Origin: an uncultured archaeon
GTDB lineage: Archaea; Nanobdellota; Nanobdellia; Woesearchaeales; ARS49
Assembly: GCA_902385765.1 (NCBI GenBank)
Contig: CABMGU010000034.1
Coordinates: 1 to 33,266, forward strand
Length of the DNA stretch: 33,266 nt
Direction of reading: 5' to 3'
Shown one piece after another: positions 1 to 9,615 of this stretch. Each line of letters opens with the position of its first letter. The stretch's first letter is position 1. The notes under the pieces were generated by a model. It did not search any database, was not told where the DNA came from, and saw only the letters and a list, made by a program, of their open reading frames with translations. Both the position numbers and the translations under genes were made by a program.

Positions 1-428
1 CCGACACCGCCAAAGCCAGTGGTAAACGTGCCTAGAGACGAACGGTAACCTGTTTCCTGGTCGACAAGCCACACTTCATACTGAATATTATTCTCATAAG
101 AAGGAGGCAAATCTTTAGTTACAACGTTAACAGTAGCACTTGGAAAACCATACCAGTCAGTAGTACTGAAAATCTGCGCAGTGGCACGAGGGTACATAGG
201 AGCATAACCGCCCCTGCCAACACCCTTGTACTGTGTAACCTGCACAGGACTAAGGTAAACAATCATATCAATACGACCGTAATTAACACGAGGATCGTAA
301 TTAGCCACGCGCTCAACACCATAACGCTGAGGAAAATTAAAAGCAGTCTTATAACTCGTCTCAGGAACCATGGCAAGAGCAGGCAAGCTAACCAAAATAA
401 TCAGCAGTGCAATAATCAACTGTTTCAT
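1..428 (-). CDS. Secreted protein with RskA C-terminal-like region (partial, runs off left edge)
   Basis: Minus-strand reading from ATG 428-426 gives MKQLIIALLIILVSLPALAMVPETSY...YEVWLVDQETGYRSSLGTFTTG; signal peptide; YEVWLV motif shared with the next gene; ATG overlaps the TGA of the upstream gene. Confidence 0.65.
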   Translation of the reverse strand, partial: MKQLIIALLIILVSLPALAMVPETSYKTAFNFPQRYGVERVANYDPRVNYGRIDMIVYLSPVQVTQYKGVGRGGYAPMYPRATAQIFSTTDWYGFPSATVNVVTKDLPPSYENNIQYEVWLVDQETGYRSSLGTFTTGFGGV

Positions 429-1234
429 CTTAACCTCTGATTAAAGTCTGAACCTGAAGGATTCAAAGTATCCCTAATCTGGCCGAAGTAACCCCACAGG
501 ATAATATCACTAGGACGGGGATCTGAATCAGGGAACGGCTCTTTTGTAATCATAACAGCATCAAACTGGTCAGCCCTGCGCCTCATCTCAAAAATAAGCT
601 GTCCTGTGTGATCGATACCAACCTTCATCAAGCCAACACTCAAAGGATATTCCCTCTCGCTGTTAAACAGCCAAACCTCGTAAACCTCAGTCTCGTCCAA
701 AGGAGGCAAATTATTCGCCTGCACAAAGACCTGAGTACTTGGCAAAGCCTTAGTCAAACCAGCACCATACTCGTCGCCCAAACTGACAAGCCTGGCAGCG
801 CCTTTAGCCATAACATCATTAGGACCAATAACCTGCTGAAGAGCACCATACGGCAACATATCAGCACTAACATCAATAATCGGATAACCACGCATATTCG
901 GGTCCCAGTTGCTGATAGCACTAGGGTCGCGACCCCTTGGAATAAATGCGTTAACATCAAGATTGAAAACACTTGAAAATGCAGATTTCGCTCCAGTCTT
1001 GGTCAAACGGTCAGTAGGGCCCTTTGTCCCGAAATTACTGAAATCCCTCTGATAATCGCTACCAAAATAACGGTCACGGGAATACGGGTCAAACACTCGC
1101 CTATCCCTTGCAATCTGACCAGAATAACTGTCAATATTAGTATCATAAACCCACCAAGTAGGCAAAGCAAACGCTGCGCACGCTAAAACCAGCACAATAA
1201 GAATTGAAATTGCAAGCTTGCTCACTATATACAC
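425..1234 (-). CDS. Secreted protein resembling anti-sigma-K factor RskA C-terminal domain
   Basis: 269 aa ORF, N-terminal signal/TM, motifs YEVWLFNSE...VGLMKV...FDAVMITKEPFPDSDPRPSDIILWG. Confidence 0.6.
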   Translation of the reverse strand: MYIVSKLAISILIVLVLACAAFALPTWWVYDTNIDSYSGQIARDRRVFDPYSRDRYFGSDYQRDFSNFGTKGPTDRLTKTGAKSAFSSVFNLDVNAFIPRGRDPSAISNWDPNMRGYPIIDVSADMLPYGALQQVIGPNDVMAKGAARLVSLGDEYGAGLTKALPSTQVFVQANNLPPLDETEVYEVWLFNSEREYPLSVGLMKVGIDHTGQLIFEMRRRADQFDAVMITKEPFPDSDPRPSDIILWGYFGQIRDTLNPSGSDFNQRLR

Positions 1235-1285
1235 CTCTTTCTTAACGGATATAGAAATATAGTGTATATAAATGTTGTGATGATG

Positions 1286-1630
1286 TTAATTAGAATAAGA
1301 GGGCAGGGCAATATGATTGGCGCACGTTTTAGTTTTAGGAGAAACTTCTCGCACCCTACCTCTATAAATTTCCCAGCCTTCAATATCTCCACGAAGTTGA
1401 GCATCCCAGCAAGCCGTTTCTATTCTTTCACAAGCAACATCAACAGCTTCTTCAAACGAAGATGCCCTAATCGTAAAATGCCTATCAAATTCGCTCGTTT
1501 TATCGACCCTATATTCCACATAAGGCACCACAAGATCATATGGACGTCGCGGACCTGTGGCTATTTCTTTTCCATTTTCCTTTATCCTCGCTATTAGTTC
1601 CTTTAGACCTGGCGAAAGTTGGGCTTTCAT
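1286..1630 (-). CDS. Hypothetical protein (114 aa)
   Basis: ORF with protein-like composition; AT-rich TATA-like tatttaaata at ~1651-1660 upstream. Confidence 0.55.
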   Translation of the reverse strand: MKAQLSPGLKELIARIKENGKEIATGPRRPYDLVVPYVEYRVDKTSEFDRHFTIRASSFEEAVDVACERIETACWDAQLRGDIEGWEIYRGRVREVSPKTKTCANHIALPSYSN

Positions 1631-1706
1631 AATGGTAGTAAAGCATCCAGTATTTAAATAACTTATGCGAAAGGTTTATAAATAGTCATTACTTAAGAGT
1701 GGTAAA

Positions 1707-2519
1707 ATGGGAGACATTTTAAGCAGAAAACCGGCTGAAATGAACGTATTCGAGCTTTTACAAGCTGAAAGAAACCTAATTTACCATATCCAAACAGCAA
1801 CAGGAAAAGATGAGTTAATGCCATTAGTCCATGAGCACAGAGCAATAATTCGACGAATAACTGATTATGCCATTCGAGATTCATTAACTCACTTACTCAA
1901 TCGCAATGGCTATGCCGCACTTGTACAAGGACTCGTCGATAAAGGATTAAAAACAAACCAAGATTTCGTCCACCTGATTTTTGACGTAGACAATTTTAGA
2001 AAAATTAATACGAAATACGGACATGATGCTGGTGACGCGATTCTAAGAAACCTCGCAAGAACAATTGAAAATTCTCTGACTATGCCCTCTTATCACGGAA
2101 GTTATGCCGCAATCCTAAGAAATGAAAATCCCATAAGGCTGGGCGGAGAGGAAATTGTCGTCCTTTTACCCGCGCATTCAACATGCCAAGGCAGAAATCG
2201 CGCAGAAGAATTACGCAAGAAAATTGCATCAGACTCGCAAAAAGAAGAGCAGTTACCATCAATAGCAGTGAGCGGAGGGGTGGCCTCACTGGATACCATC
2301 TTAAGAGCCTATAATTCCGCTGACCGCGTCCCAGACACAAAAGAGATTGCCAAAGCGATATATGTCTTCTCAGATTACGCTCTCTATTTCGCCAAAGAGC
2401 ACGGAAAAGATCGGGTTGTAACATTCGAGGAGGCATTACAAGAACCAATTACCCGACGTTCAAAAAGAAGACTAAGAGATTTGACAGAAATAGCACAAAG
2501 ATATAAGGATACTCTATGA
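1707..2519 (+). CDS. GGDEF-domain protein (putative diguanylate cyclase or relative)
   Basis: FDVDNFRKINTKYGHDAGDAILRNLARTI and RLGGEEIVVLLP match GGDEF signature positions; tttataaata ~25-30 nt upstream of ATG. Confidence 0.8.
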   Translation: MGDILSRKPAEMNVFELLQAERNLIYHIQTATGKDELMPLVHEHRAIIRRITDYAIRDSLTHLLNRNGYAALVQGLVDKGLKTNQDFVHLIFDVDNFRKINTKYGHDAGDAILRNLARTIENSLTMPSYHGSYAAILRNENPIRLGGEEIVVLLPAHSTCQGRNRAEELRKKIASDSQKEEQLPSIAVSGGVASLDTILRAYNSADRVPDTKEIAKAIYVFSDYALYFAKEHGKDRVVTFEEALQEPITRRSKRRLRDLTEIAQRYKDTL

Positions 2520-3481
2520 CACAACTTTTAATTCAAAGAATGAAGTACCCGACAGGACTCTATCCTGCAGCGCCTGTCCAGAAAACAGGATACCACAGAG
2601 TCTGGATAAGAGACAATATTTACACACTGTTCGGGCTGGAGACCAAAGGGTACAAAACTTCTGTAAAAACAATACACGCAATTCTTGACATACTCAAAAA
2701 ACACGAATACAAAATAGACTGGATGATAAAACAGCCCACAAAAGACGCACACAGATACATACACCCAAGATACGAAAAAGACGGAAGCGAAGTAGCAGGA
2801 GAATGGGGAAACAAGCAAAACGACGCAATAGGCGCATTACTCTGGAAAATAGGAGATTTGGACAAAAAAGGAAAATATGAATGGCGCGAAGGAGACAAAG
2901 AAATAGTGCAAAAACTAGTCAATTACTTGGGAGCAATAGAATACTGGCACGACGCAGACAACGGAATGTGGGAAAACAACGAGGAAGTGCACGCAAGCTC
3001 AATAGGAGCCTGCCTCGCAGGATTACTTGCAGTAGACCACATTGTTCACGTACCATTGCACCTGATAGCACACGGAGAATATGCACTAAGAAAAATACTG
3101 CCGAGAGAGAGCATAACAAAGCACATAGATTTGGCATTACTATCATTGATATGGCCTTACAAGATTGTGACAGTAAAAGAAAGAGACGAGATTTTGAAAA
3201 ACGTTGAAGCAGAACTTGTCAGAGAAAAAGGAGCCATAAGATACTTTGGAGACGAGTATTATAATAATGGAAAAGAAGCAGAATGGCCACTCGGACACTT
3301 GTGGCTCGCAATAATTTACAAACAGCTCGGCAAGACAAACAAATACAAGTTCTATCTCGATAAAGCAAAGAACGCAATGACAGAGGAAGGAATGCCGGAA
3401 TTGTATTACGGAGAAACTTCCGAACACAACGAGAACACACCATTAGCGTGGGCGGAAAGCTTGATGAGGGCGGCGCTATGA
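2516..3481 (+). CDS. GH15 / phosphorylase-kinase-regulatory-subunit-like (alpha/alpha)6 protein
   Basis: PTGLYPAAPVQKTGYHRVWIRDNIYTLFGLE resembles the N-terminal motif of GH15-like proteins; 4-nt ATGA overlap with upstream gene. Confidence 0.6.
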   Translation: MTQLLIQRMKYPTGLYPAAPVQKTGYHRVWIRDNIYTLFGLETKGYKTSVKTIHAILDILKKHEYKIDWMIKQPTKDAHRYIHPRYEKDGSEVAGEWGNKQNDAIGALLWKIGDLDKKGKYEWREGDKEIVQKLVNYLGAIEYWHDADNGMWENNEEVHASSIGACLAGLLAVDHIVHVPLHLIAHGEYALRKILPRESITKHIDLALLSLIWPYKIVTVKERDEILKNVEAELVREKGAIRYFGDEYYNNGKEAEWPLGHLWLAIIYKQLGKTNKYKFYLDKAKNAMTEEGMPELYYGETSEHNENTPLAWAESLMRAAL

Positions 3482-3924
3482 CACTATTCTACCACGGCAC
3501 ACCAGCAGGACGCGCAATAAAGATAGCAAGAGACGGGGCAATACTTTCGCCGTGGGAACAGGAAATAATATTCCTGAGACAGCTAAAAGAAAAAAACCCA
3601 AACAGCTATAAAAAAATCACAAACAAAAACAATGGAATGGACGAAGAAGAAACCGCATTAGAACTTGCAAAAATAGGATATGCTGCACGAGAAACAGAAG
3701 AAAGAATAAAATGCGTTTCACTCACATCAGACAAGTCCTGGCTCATCGCACCACACTATGAAATCATACTCGGAATAGAACTGGAACACCCGCCACAAGA
3801 TGGCGCATTATTCGTGCCACGAAAAGTGCCATTAGACACTCTCACAGAAGTGCACTATAAAACGCGAGAGCAAGAAATCAGGACAGCATTCGCAAAATAC
3901 AAACCAAAATTCATAAAATTCTAA
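3478..3924 (+). CDS. Hypothetical protein, possible ADP-ribosyltransferase-like fold
   Basis: MTLFYHGTPAGRAIKIARDGAI... with ...CVSLTSDKSW...; ATG 3478 overlaps the previous stop (ATGA), preferred over the tracked start 3448. Confidence 0.4.
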   Translation: MTLFYHGTPAGRAIKIARDGAILSPWEQEIIFLRQLKEKNPNSYKKITNKNNGMDEEETALELAKIGYAARETEERIKCVSLTSDKSWLIAPHYEIILGIELEHPPQDGALFVPRKVPLDTLTEVHYKTREQEIRTAFAKYKPKFIKF

Positions 3925-4499
3925 GCAAGAACAGCATTACACTTTCCTTCCTTGCAAACACAACTGCCACCGCAATCCAAAGTACCACCACGACATTCCA
4001 TCGTGCACATAACATCAGCACAATTAGGAGCTTGAGATTTAGGAACACAAGCAGTCGCGTGACAGCATTCTGCAGCAACACAATCACCATCTGTTGAACA
4101 TTCAACACCAGGGCACGGAGCAAACTCGCAATTAGGACCAGACCTCCCAACAGCACTGCCATCAGGACACAACTTTGCTTCCATAGTGCAGGCAACCGGC
4201 TTATTCCAGTTCTCACGAGGCACAGTTTTGCAAACATTACTCACACACTTGGTCTCCAGATGACCTGCAATGCCGGTGCAGAAATCAGGACAGCTCTTGG
4301 AAAAATCAACATACTGGGAAGCATACAATTTGTTTCCAACAAAACAATTATTCGTATTTTTATCAATACCGCCGCAAGTGCAGTCAGCATCAGAATTACA
4401 CAAAGAAGGATTATCCATCATAGGATGAACTGTCTTAGGAGGCACAACTGCACAAGCAGTCAAAACAAAAAATAAAAACAAAAAATCAACCGATTTCAT
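3921..4499 (-). CDS. Cysteine-rich putative lipoprotein
   Basis: N-terminal LFFVLTAC lipobox-like; many cysteines (CSTDGDCVAAECCHATACVP...CGGSCVCKEGKC). Confidence 0.6.
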   Translation of the reverse strand: MKSVDFLFLFFVLTACAVVPPKTVHPMMDNPSLCNSDADCTCGGIDKNTNNCFVGNKLYASQYVDFSKSCPDFCTGIAGHLETKCVSNVCKTVPRENWNKPVACTMEAKLCPDGSAVGRSGPNCEFAPCPGVECSTDGDCVAAECCHATACVPKSQAPNCADVMCTMECRGGTLDCGGSCVCKEGKCNAVLA

Positions 4500-5220
4500 A
4501 ACTCACGCTCACCTGAGCAGAAACGTGGACGCTCGCAGGCGAAACATCTGTTGACGGAACACCGCCAGCCATCTCAGACTTCATAGCCATCATATCATAC
4601 CTGGCAACAGGAGCAACAAAATAACTGCTTTCCTGCAGGCTGAGCACCTTGCCCAAACGCACGCCAGCGCCATTAGCCAAAGCATCTGCCTTTTCGCGGG
4701 CATTCTTTGTAGCCTTTGTCAAAGCCTCTGTCTTCACTTCCTTCTGCTTATCATCAGACAACTCAAAACTAATGCTTTCAACATTATTAGCACCAGCCTG
4801 AACACCAACATCAAGCAAAGGACCAACCTTCGGCAAATCCTTAGTAGTCACCACAAAAGCATTGCTCGTCCTGTAACCCTTCTCAATCATCTTGTTATAC
4901 TGAGGATCCCATTCCTGAACCTTCTCAATGCGATAATCCGTGGTTTCAATCTCGCTCTCGCGAACGCCAGCATTAATCAAAGCAGACTTAACACTGGCGC
5001 CAATCTCACGATTACGCAATTGGGAATCCTGAGCAGTAGGACTCAAAGTCTCAATCCTGAAACGAACCTTAGCCAAATCAGGAGCAACATCAAACTCACT
5101 TGAGCCCTGAACAGAGATAGCGTTCGTAGGCTGAACTCCAGGCTGTTCCATAACAACCCTTGTCTCACACGCTGTTAAAGCTATCAACAAAATTGCCAAT
5201 AAAATCATTGTTTTCTTCAT
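4486..5220 (-). CDS. SIMPL (DUF541) domain lipoprotein
   Basis: LLIALTAC lipobox; ISVQGSSEFDVAPDLAKVRFRIET...TDYRI...ATKNAREKADALANGAGVRLGKVLSLQE is SIMPL-like. Confidence 0.85.
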   Translation of the reverse strand: MKKTMILLAILLIALTACETRVVMEQPGVQPTNAISVQGSSEFDVAPDLAKVRFRIETLSPTAQDSQLRNREIGASVKSALINAGVRESEIETTDYRIEKVQEWDPQYNKMIEKGYRTSNAFVVTTKDLPKVGPLLDVGVQAGANNVESISFELSDDKQKEVKTEALTKATKNAREKADALANGAGVRLGKVLSLQESSYFVAPVARYDMMAMKSEMAGGVPSTDVSPASVHVSAQVSVSYEIG

Positions 5221-5264
5221 TTTACATCACCATCTTTACGGTAAATCACCCATTTATATATACC

Positions 5265-5819
5265 CTATCTTTTGATAAGGCTTTTGCCTAACATCCTATT
5301 ATATTGATAGGACTTGACTAGTAAATATATCAGTACAAAAGCAAATATGATGGCAGCAATGCCAAAAACATAAGGCCAATAGTTAACAGGCGATGGAGCA
5401 GTTCCTGCAAGAGTTTGAACCATATCTGTCGCAGGAGCAGGCGCGCGCAACATCGCCTTCTCAGCAGCAAAAGTGCCAACCTTTCCAACCTGACTGCTCA
5501 AAGAAGTATAAAATCCGCCAACAACGCTCAAGCAGAACAAACCAAGCACAATAAAAATCTTCAACTCCTCAGGATGCAAAACACCATGACCTTTCTTAGT
5601 TAAAGAATAGTATTTCCATTTGCGACCTTCATCATTACGCTCAACCAAGCCGGCTTTTTCCAAAGCAGACAAATGCTCCTTAACAGTCGGAACAGAAAAA
5701 CCAAGAATTTCAGCCATCTCGCTCTGCATATAACGCCTGCCGCCAAGAAGCTTAAGAACATCAACTCTAGTACTGCTAGCCAAAGCTTTGAAAGTCTCCT
5801 TGTCAAGACGGATATCCAT
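5265..5819 (-). CDS. ArsR-like winged-helix regulator with C-terminal transmembrane segments
   Basis: MDIRLDKETFKALASSTRVDVLKLLGGRRYMQSEMAEILGFSVPTVKEHLSALEKAGLVER then two hydrophobic segments; start set at internal Met (CAT 5817-5819). Confidence 0.8.
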   Translation of the reverse strand: MDIRLDKETFKALASSTRVDVLKLLGGRRYMQSEMAEILGFSVPTVKEHLSALEKAGLVERNDEGRKWKYYSLTKKGHGVLHPEELKIFIVLGLFCLSVVGGFYTSLSSQVGKVGTFAAEKAMLRAPAPATDMVQTLAGTAPSPVNYWPYVFGIAAIIFAFVLIYLLVKSYQYNRMLGKSLIKR

Positions 5820-5870
5820 ACGACAGAATATAGATGAATTATTTATTAAGATTATGATTTTGAAAGGCAA

Positions 5871-7535
5871 CTACCTAAACAATTCCTCAATCAACTCAAT
5901 ATACATCGCAGAACTCCAAGCCTGAACAAGACAACCCTCAGACAATAATTTCGAAGCGCTGCTAAGCTCGGCATGATGACCGATAACGCCCTCTTCCAGA
6001 ATCTCCCGAGTGCTGGCTTTCAAAATATGCTGAATGTAATTCTTATACTTCTTCTTGTCAAAAGCAAACAAGACAACACCTGCAAGATTGTTAATCCAGA
6101 ACCAGCTATCGCCGGAATGATAACTCTTGGAATTCTCACCAGTGTGATTCTTAACAAAAGAAGAATGGCTTTTGTCAACCGTTGACAAGCCGCCCCAATC
6201 AAGCCACAGCTTAGGCAGAACAAAATCAAAACAAGCAATCCAGTCCTTCTTCGACAACAATTCAGGATAAGCATAAGCAGCAATGAAAACATTCGGACGA
6301 ACAGTCTGGTCACCAGCACCATCAGAAAGATGTTTGCCATTCCAGAAAGCCTTCTTAACATTATCCTTAAGGGTCTGCTCAAGAGGAACTTCTTTGCCAA
6401 GCAAACGAGACAAACGGCAGGCAGACAAAATCAAACACTGCACCTCAATCCTCGCACCAGAACGGTCAATGCTGTCCATCCAGGTCTCCTTAGCGCCATT
6501 AATCACAAGACCATCCTGCAAATTACTCTCAACACGCTGCAGGAAAGCAGAAAGCTTTTCCAGCAAATACTCCTTCTCCTTCCTGGACATCTCAGGAAGA
6601 TAATCCTCAAAACGCAAAAACAGCCAGCAATCAGCAACATTCTCGCCCAAAGCTCCAGGCAGTTTGCAATTATTCAGCTTGTCAAGCCAATCAAACAAAA
6701 CAGCCTTTGCAAGACTTTCCTGCCCGGAATGCAATAATGCTTTCACGCAAACAAGCTCATCACGCGCCCAGCGCTGATGGAACCAGGGCAAGCCAGCATA
6801 CAAGCCATTATTCGAATGCAGGCAGACAAGAGAATACTGAGCGCACTCATACGCAGAACGGAAATCACTATTCTTAACATGACCAGCAGAAATGCTGTTT
6901 GAGGCAAACTTTTCAGCCTCCTTGGCAAGCATCTGCCTGTTTTTCCAGGAAGACTTCGCAAGCTTCAAAGCATCATCCTTTGACTTGGAAAAAGCAACAA
7001 CAAAACTGCCGGAAGCACGGCAACCGCGCAAAACCCATCTGGAAAAAGGAGGGCTATTGCGCAATTCATCAAAAGAATAAGTCTGCTGCTCCCACTTGTC
7101 AATCTTCTCAAAATCACAACCATACAAGGCAAGCCAGAAATCATATTCCTCGCCTGAAGTTTCACGGGAATCATTCAACTTCTCAAAATGAACCAGCAAA
7201 GCCTTATCCTCAAAAGAAAACTGATAATTACGACCCCAATCGCGATTATCAAAATTCAGCTTGCAATCAAAAAGAACATCAACTTTTGCAGAACGGGACA
7301 GCTCATAAAAGAAAACAGGCAAACGATGAGCAAACCAAAAAGACTCCTGAACACCATCACGATTGCGGGAAACCTTCCAGAACTCATTCAAAATAGCGCC
7401 AGGAGCGCCCTTCACATCAAAATGAGCAATCGTCTTGAAAACCTTATCATCACCAGAAAAAAACAAGCCCTGATAACGAGACTTAATCCCAAACAAGCCA
7501 AAACTGCCAGAGGCATTAGAGACTAAAAAGCTCAT
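5871..7535 (-). CDS. Glycogen debranching enzyme-like (amylo-alpha-1,6-glucosidase family)
   Basis: AGLPWFHQRWARDELVCVKALL, TWMDSIDRSGARIEVQ, GDQTVRPNVFIAAYAYPELLS, YHSGDSWFWINNLAGV, LLSEGCLVQAWSSA. Confidence 0.85.
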   Translation of the reverse strand: MSFLVSNASGSFGLFGIKSRYQGLFFSGDDKVFKTIAHFDVKGAPGAILNEFWKVSRNRDGVQESFWFAHRLPVFFYELSRSAKVDVLFDCKLNFDNRDWGRNYQFSFEDKALLVHFEKLNDSRETSGEEYDFWLALYGCDFEKIDKWEQQTYSFDELRNSPPFSRWVLRGCRASGSFVVAFSKSKDDALKLAKSSWKNRQMLAKEAEKFASNSISAGHVKNSDFRSAYECAQYSLVCLHSNNGLYAGLPWFHQRWARDELVCVKALLHSGQESLAKAVLFDWLDKLNNCKLPGALGENVADCWLFLRFEDYLPEMSRKEKEYLLEKLSAFLQRVESNLQDGLVINGAKETWMDSIDRSGARIEVQCLILSACRLSRLLGKEVPLEQTLKDNVKKAFWNGKHLSDGAGDQTVRPNVFIAAYAYPELLSKKDWIACFDFVLPKLWLDWGGLSTVDKSHSSFVKNHTGENSKSYHSGDSWFWINNLAGVVLFAFDKKKYKNYIQHILKASTREILEEGVIGHHAELSSASKLLSEGCLVQAWSSAMYIELIEELFR

Positions 7536-8467
7536 TCTTCACCCCTGTAGAATTTGGCTGCATCCTCTGGAGCAACAGAATTAATTATAACACCAGAACA
7601 AAGCTCAAAACCAGCCCAAATAGCAACTCTCGGACAGATTTCAATGTGGAAATGGAAGTCCTCATTTTTCGGACCATACTGAACAATCATATTGTAATCA
7701 AAACCAGCATCATAGACTTTCCTGAGAACCCTGACAAGAATATCAGCAAGCCCTGCAAAATTAACTTTCTCAAGACGGGCAACATGCGTCTTAGGGAAAA
7801 TCCACACTTCATAATTAAAACGCGAAGCAAAAGGCGTGAAAGCAACAAAATCAGAATTCTCAAAACACAACCGACCGCTGTTTTTTTCAGACTGAACAAC
7901 AGAACAATAAGGACACGAAATAAAACGGCGCATTGCTGAAATCTTCTCGTTAATCTCAGGAGGAACAAAAGAGAGCGCCATAATCTGGGAATGAGAATGA
8001 ACAATACTTGTGCCACCGTACAAGCCGTGATTCTTGAACACGTTCACGTACTTGATACCAGGCTTTGATTCAAGCTCAACAATACGCCTTGCATAAACGT
8101 TTAGAACCTGCTCAACCTCATCAACAGACAACTGGGCGAGCTGTTTGTCGTGGCGAGGAGTCTCAACAATAATCTCATGATAGCCATAAGCAGAAGACGA
8201 AGAGTAAAAACGATTATCAGTCTTAAAAGAAAAATCGCCCTCTGGCTTCAACGCAGCAAACTTGTTCTCAAACCAGCGCAGCTGCCAGCCGCCATTTTTC
8301 ACAATACGACCAATCTCAGGAGGCGTCAAATTCTCACTGCCAGGACAGAAATAACAAACACCAGACTCAACTATCGGAGGCTTTTTTAATTCGTGAGGAC
8401 GCTGACCACGCTTAGGAGAGACTATAACCCAGCGGTCCAAGATGTAATCCTTTCTAATTTCCCCCAT
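7532..8467 (-). CDS. galT: Galactose-1-phosphate uridylyltransferase-like
   Basis: DRWVIVSPKRGQRP, CYFCPGSENLTPPE, GLYGGTSIVHSHSQIMAL, CPYCSV; HSHSQ active-site region. Confidence 0.85.
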   Translation of the reverse strand: MGEIRKDYILDRWVIVSPKRGQRPHELKKPPIVESGVCYFCPGSENLTPPEIGRIVKNGGWQLRWFENKFAALKPEGDFSFKTDNRFYSSSSAYGYHEIIVETPRHDKQLAQLSVDEVEQVLNVYARRIVELESKPGIKYVNVFKNHGLYGGTSIVHSHSQIMALSFVPPEINEKISAMRRFISCPYCSVVQSEKNSGRLCFENSDFVAFTPFASRFNYEVWIFPKTHVARLEKVNFAGLADILVRVLRKVYDAGFDYNMIVQYGPKNEDFHFHIEICPRVAIWAGFELCSGVIINSVAPEDAAKFYRGEE

Positions 8468-8563
8468 CAATACACCTCTTTATGAATAACCTCAATTTTT
8501 CCGCCGTTTATAAATGTTTCCCAACCGTAAAGTTTATATATAATACAATCCCAAACCAGAGTA

Positions 8564-8857
8564 ATGGAAAGAGGTGACAAGAGCACCATAGCGATATTAG
8601 GCGCCATAGCAATAGTAGGCGTATTAGCATTGGTTACACTTGTTGTGCAACAGCCAACAGGACAAGTAATGCAAGACCAAAGCATATACGTAACAGAAGA
8701 CGCAGGAAACCTCGCCATTGAATGCAAAAACCCAACACAAACCGTGGTGTTTTTGAGGTATGACGCGAATTATGCAGTATACTGCTGCCTCGAAGACATG
8801 ATGGACCAAAACCAGTGCAGGTTTGAAAAAAGAGTATTGTTAACCAGAATGTATTGA
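8564..8857 (+). CDS. Small membrane-anchored protein (N-terminal TM)
   Basis: STIAILGAIAIVGVLALVTLVVQQPTGQV; upstream TATA-like aagtttatatata. Confidence 0.6.
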   Translation: MERGDKSTIAILGAIAIVGVLALVTLVVQQPTGQVMQDQSIYVTEDAGNLAIECKNPTQTVVFLRYDANYAVYCCLEDMMDQNQCRFEKRVLLTRMY

Positions 8858-8874
8858 AAAAGGAGGATGAAATC

Positions 8875-9288
8875 ATGACGGACAAAAAAGAAATAAGCAT
8901 TTTGCTTTTAGGCATCGTTGCAATACTTGCAATAGTGGGCCTAGTACTATTATTCACAAGCCCTGCTGCAACAGGAAAGGCATACTTCCCGCCACCACTG
9001 GGACCACAGGTACAATCACCTGCACCAGTAGGATACGGACCAGTGCCTGGAGAGGAATCGATAGTAGACCAGCAGGCAGGACAAATCAGCAATGCAATTT
9101 ACGTTACAGCATTAGAAGGCGCAAACCTGCCAAGATGCCCTAACGGAGAAATCAGGACAAGACGACAGGGCAATATCGCTTACGAAGCAATACCTGGATA
9201 CTACTGCGACTGGTTCTACTGCGCAACATTAGCAAGCAGCCCTAGCCCAGCAGTACAGCCAATAATGGCCTGCGTAACAAAGCCATGA
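8875..9288 (+). CDS. Small membrane-anchored protein (N-terminal TM)
   Basis: MTDKKEISILLLGIVAILAIVGLVLLFTSPAATGKAY; same layout as preceding ORF; internal Met preferred after aaggagg. Confidence 0.6.
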   Translation: MTDKKEISILLLGIVAILAIVGLVLLFTSPAATGKAYFPPPLGPQVQSPAPVGYGPVPGEESIVDQQAGQISNAIYVTALEGANLPRCPNGEIRTRRQGNIAYEAIPGYYCDWFYCATLASSPSPAVQPIMACVTKP

Positions 9289-9590
9289 ATCAAGACTCAC
9301 TTGGCTTGATTATTTTTGCACTCATCGCGCTTGGCGCGGTGTTTGCCTTTATCTTTGTATTTGGCGGACCTGAAGAAACAGGAGCAATCTCAGGAACGCA
9401 AAAAATAGGCACAAGCTGGTTCAAAGTAAAAGACGCATACCAAGCCTGCGGTTCAGGCACAAACTGCCGAGACGGACTTCCAGGACTCCCAACAGGAAAC
9501 TACGACCAAATAACAGAATTGTTTGAATGCAAGTGCCAGACATCAGACCCGGCATTCACATTTTACAGAAGCAAGTTCTCTCCAGGATAA
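9285..9590 (+). CDS. Small membrane-anchored protein (N-terminal TM)
   Basis: SLGLIIFALIALGAVFAFIFVFGGPEETGAISG; overlaps upstream stop by 4 nt. Confidence 0.6.
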   Translation: MNQDSLGLIIFALIALGAVFAFIFVFGGPEETGAISGTQKIGTSWFKVKDAYQACGSGTNCRDGLPGLPTGNYDQITELFECKCQTSDPAFTFYRSKFSPG

Positions 9591-9615
9591 TTATTTTTCT
9601 TCTATAAATGTTTGA

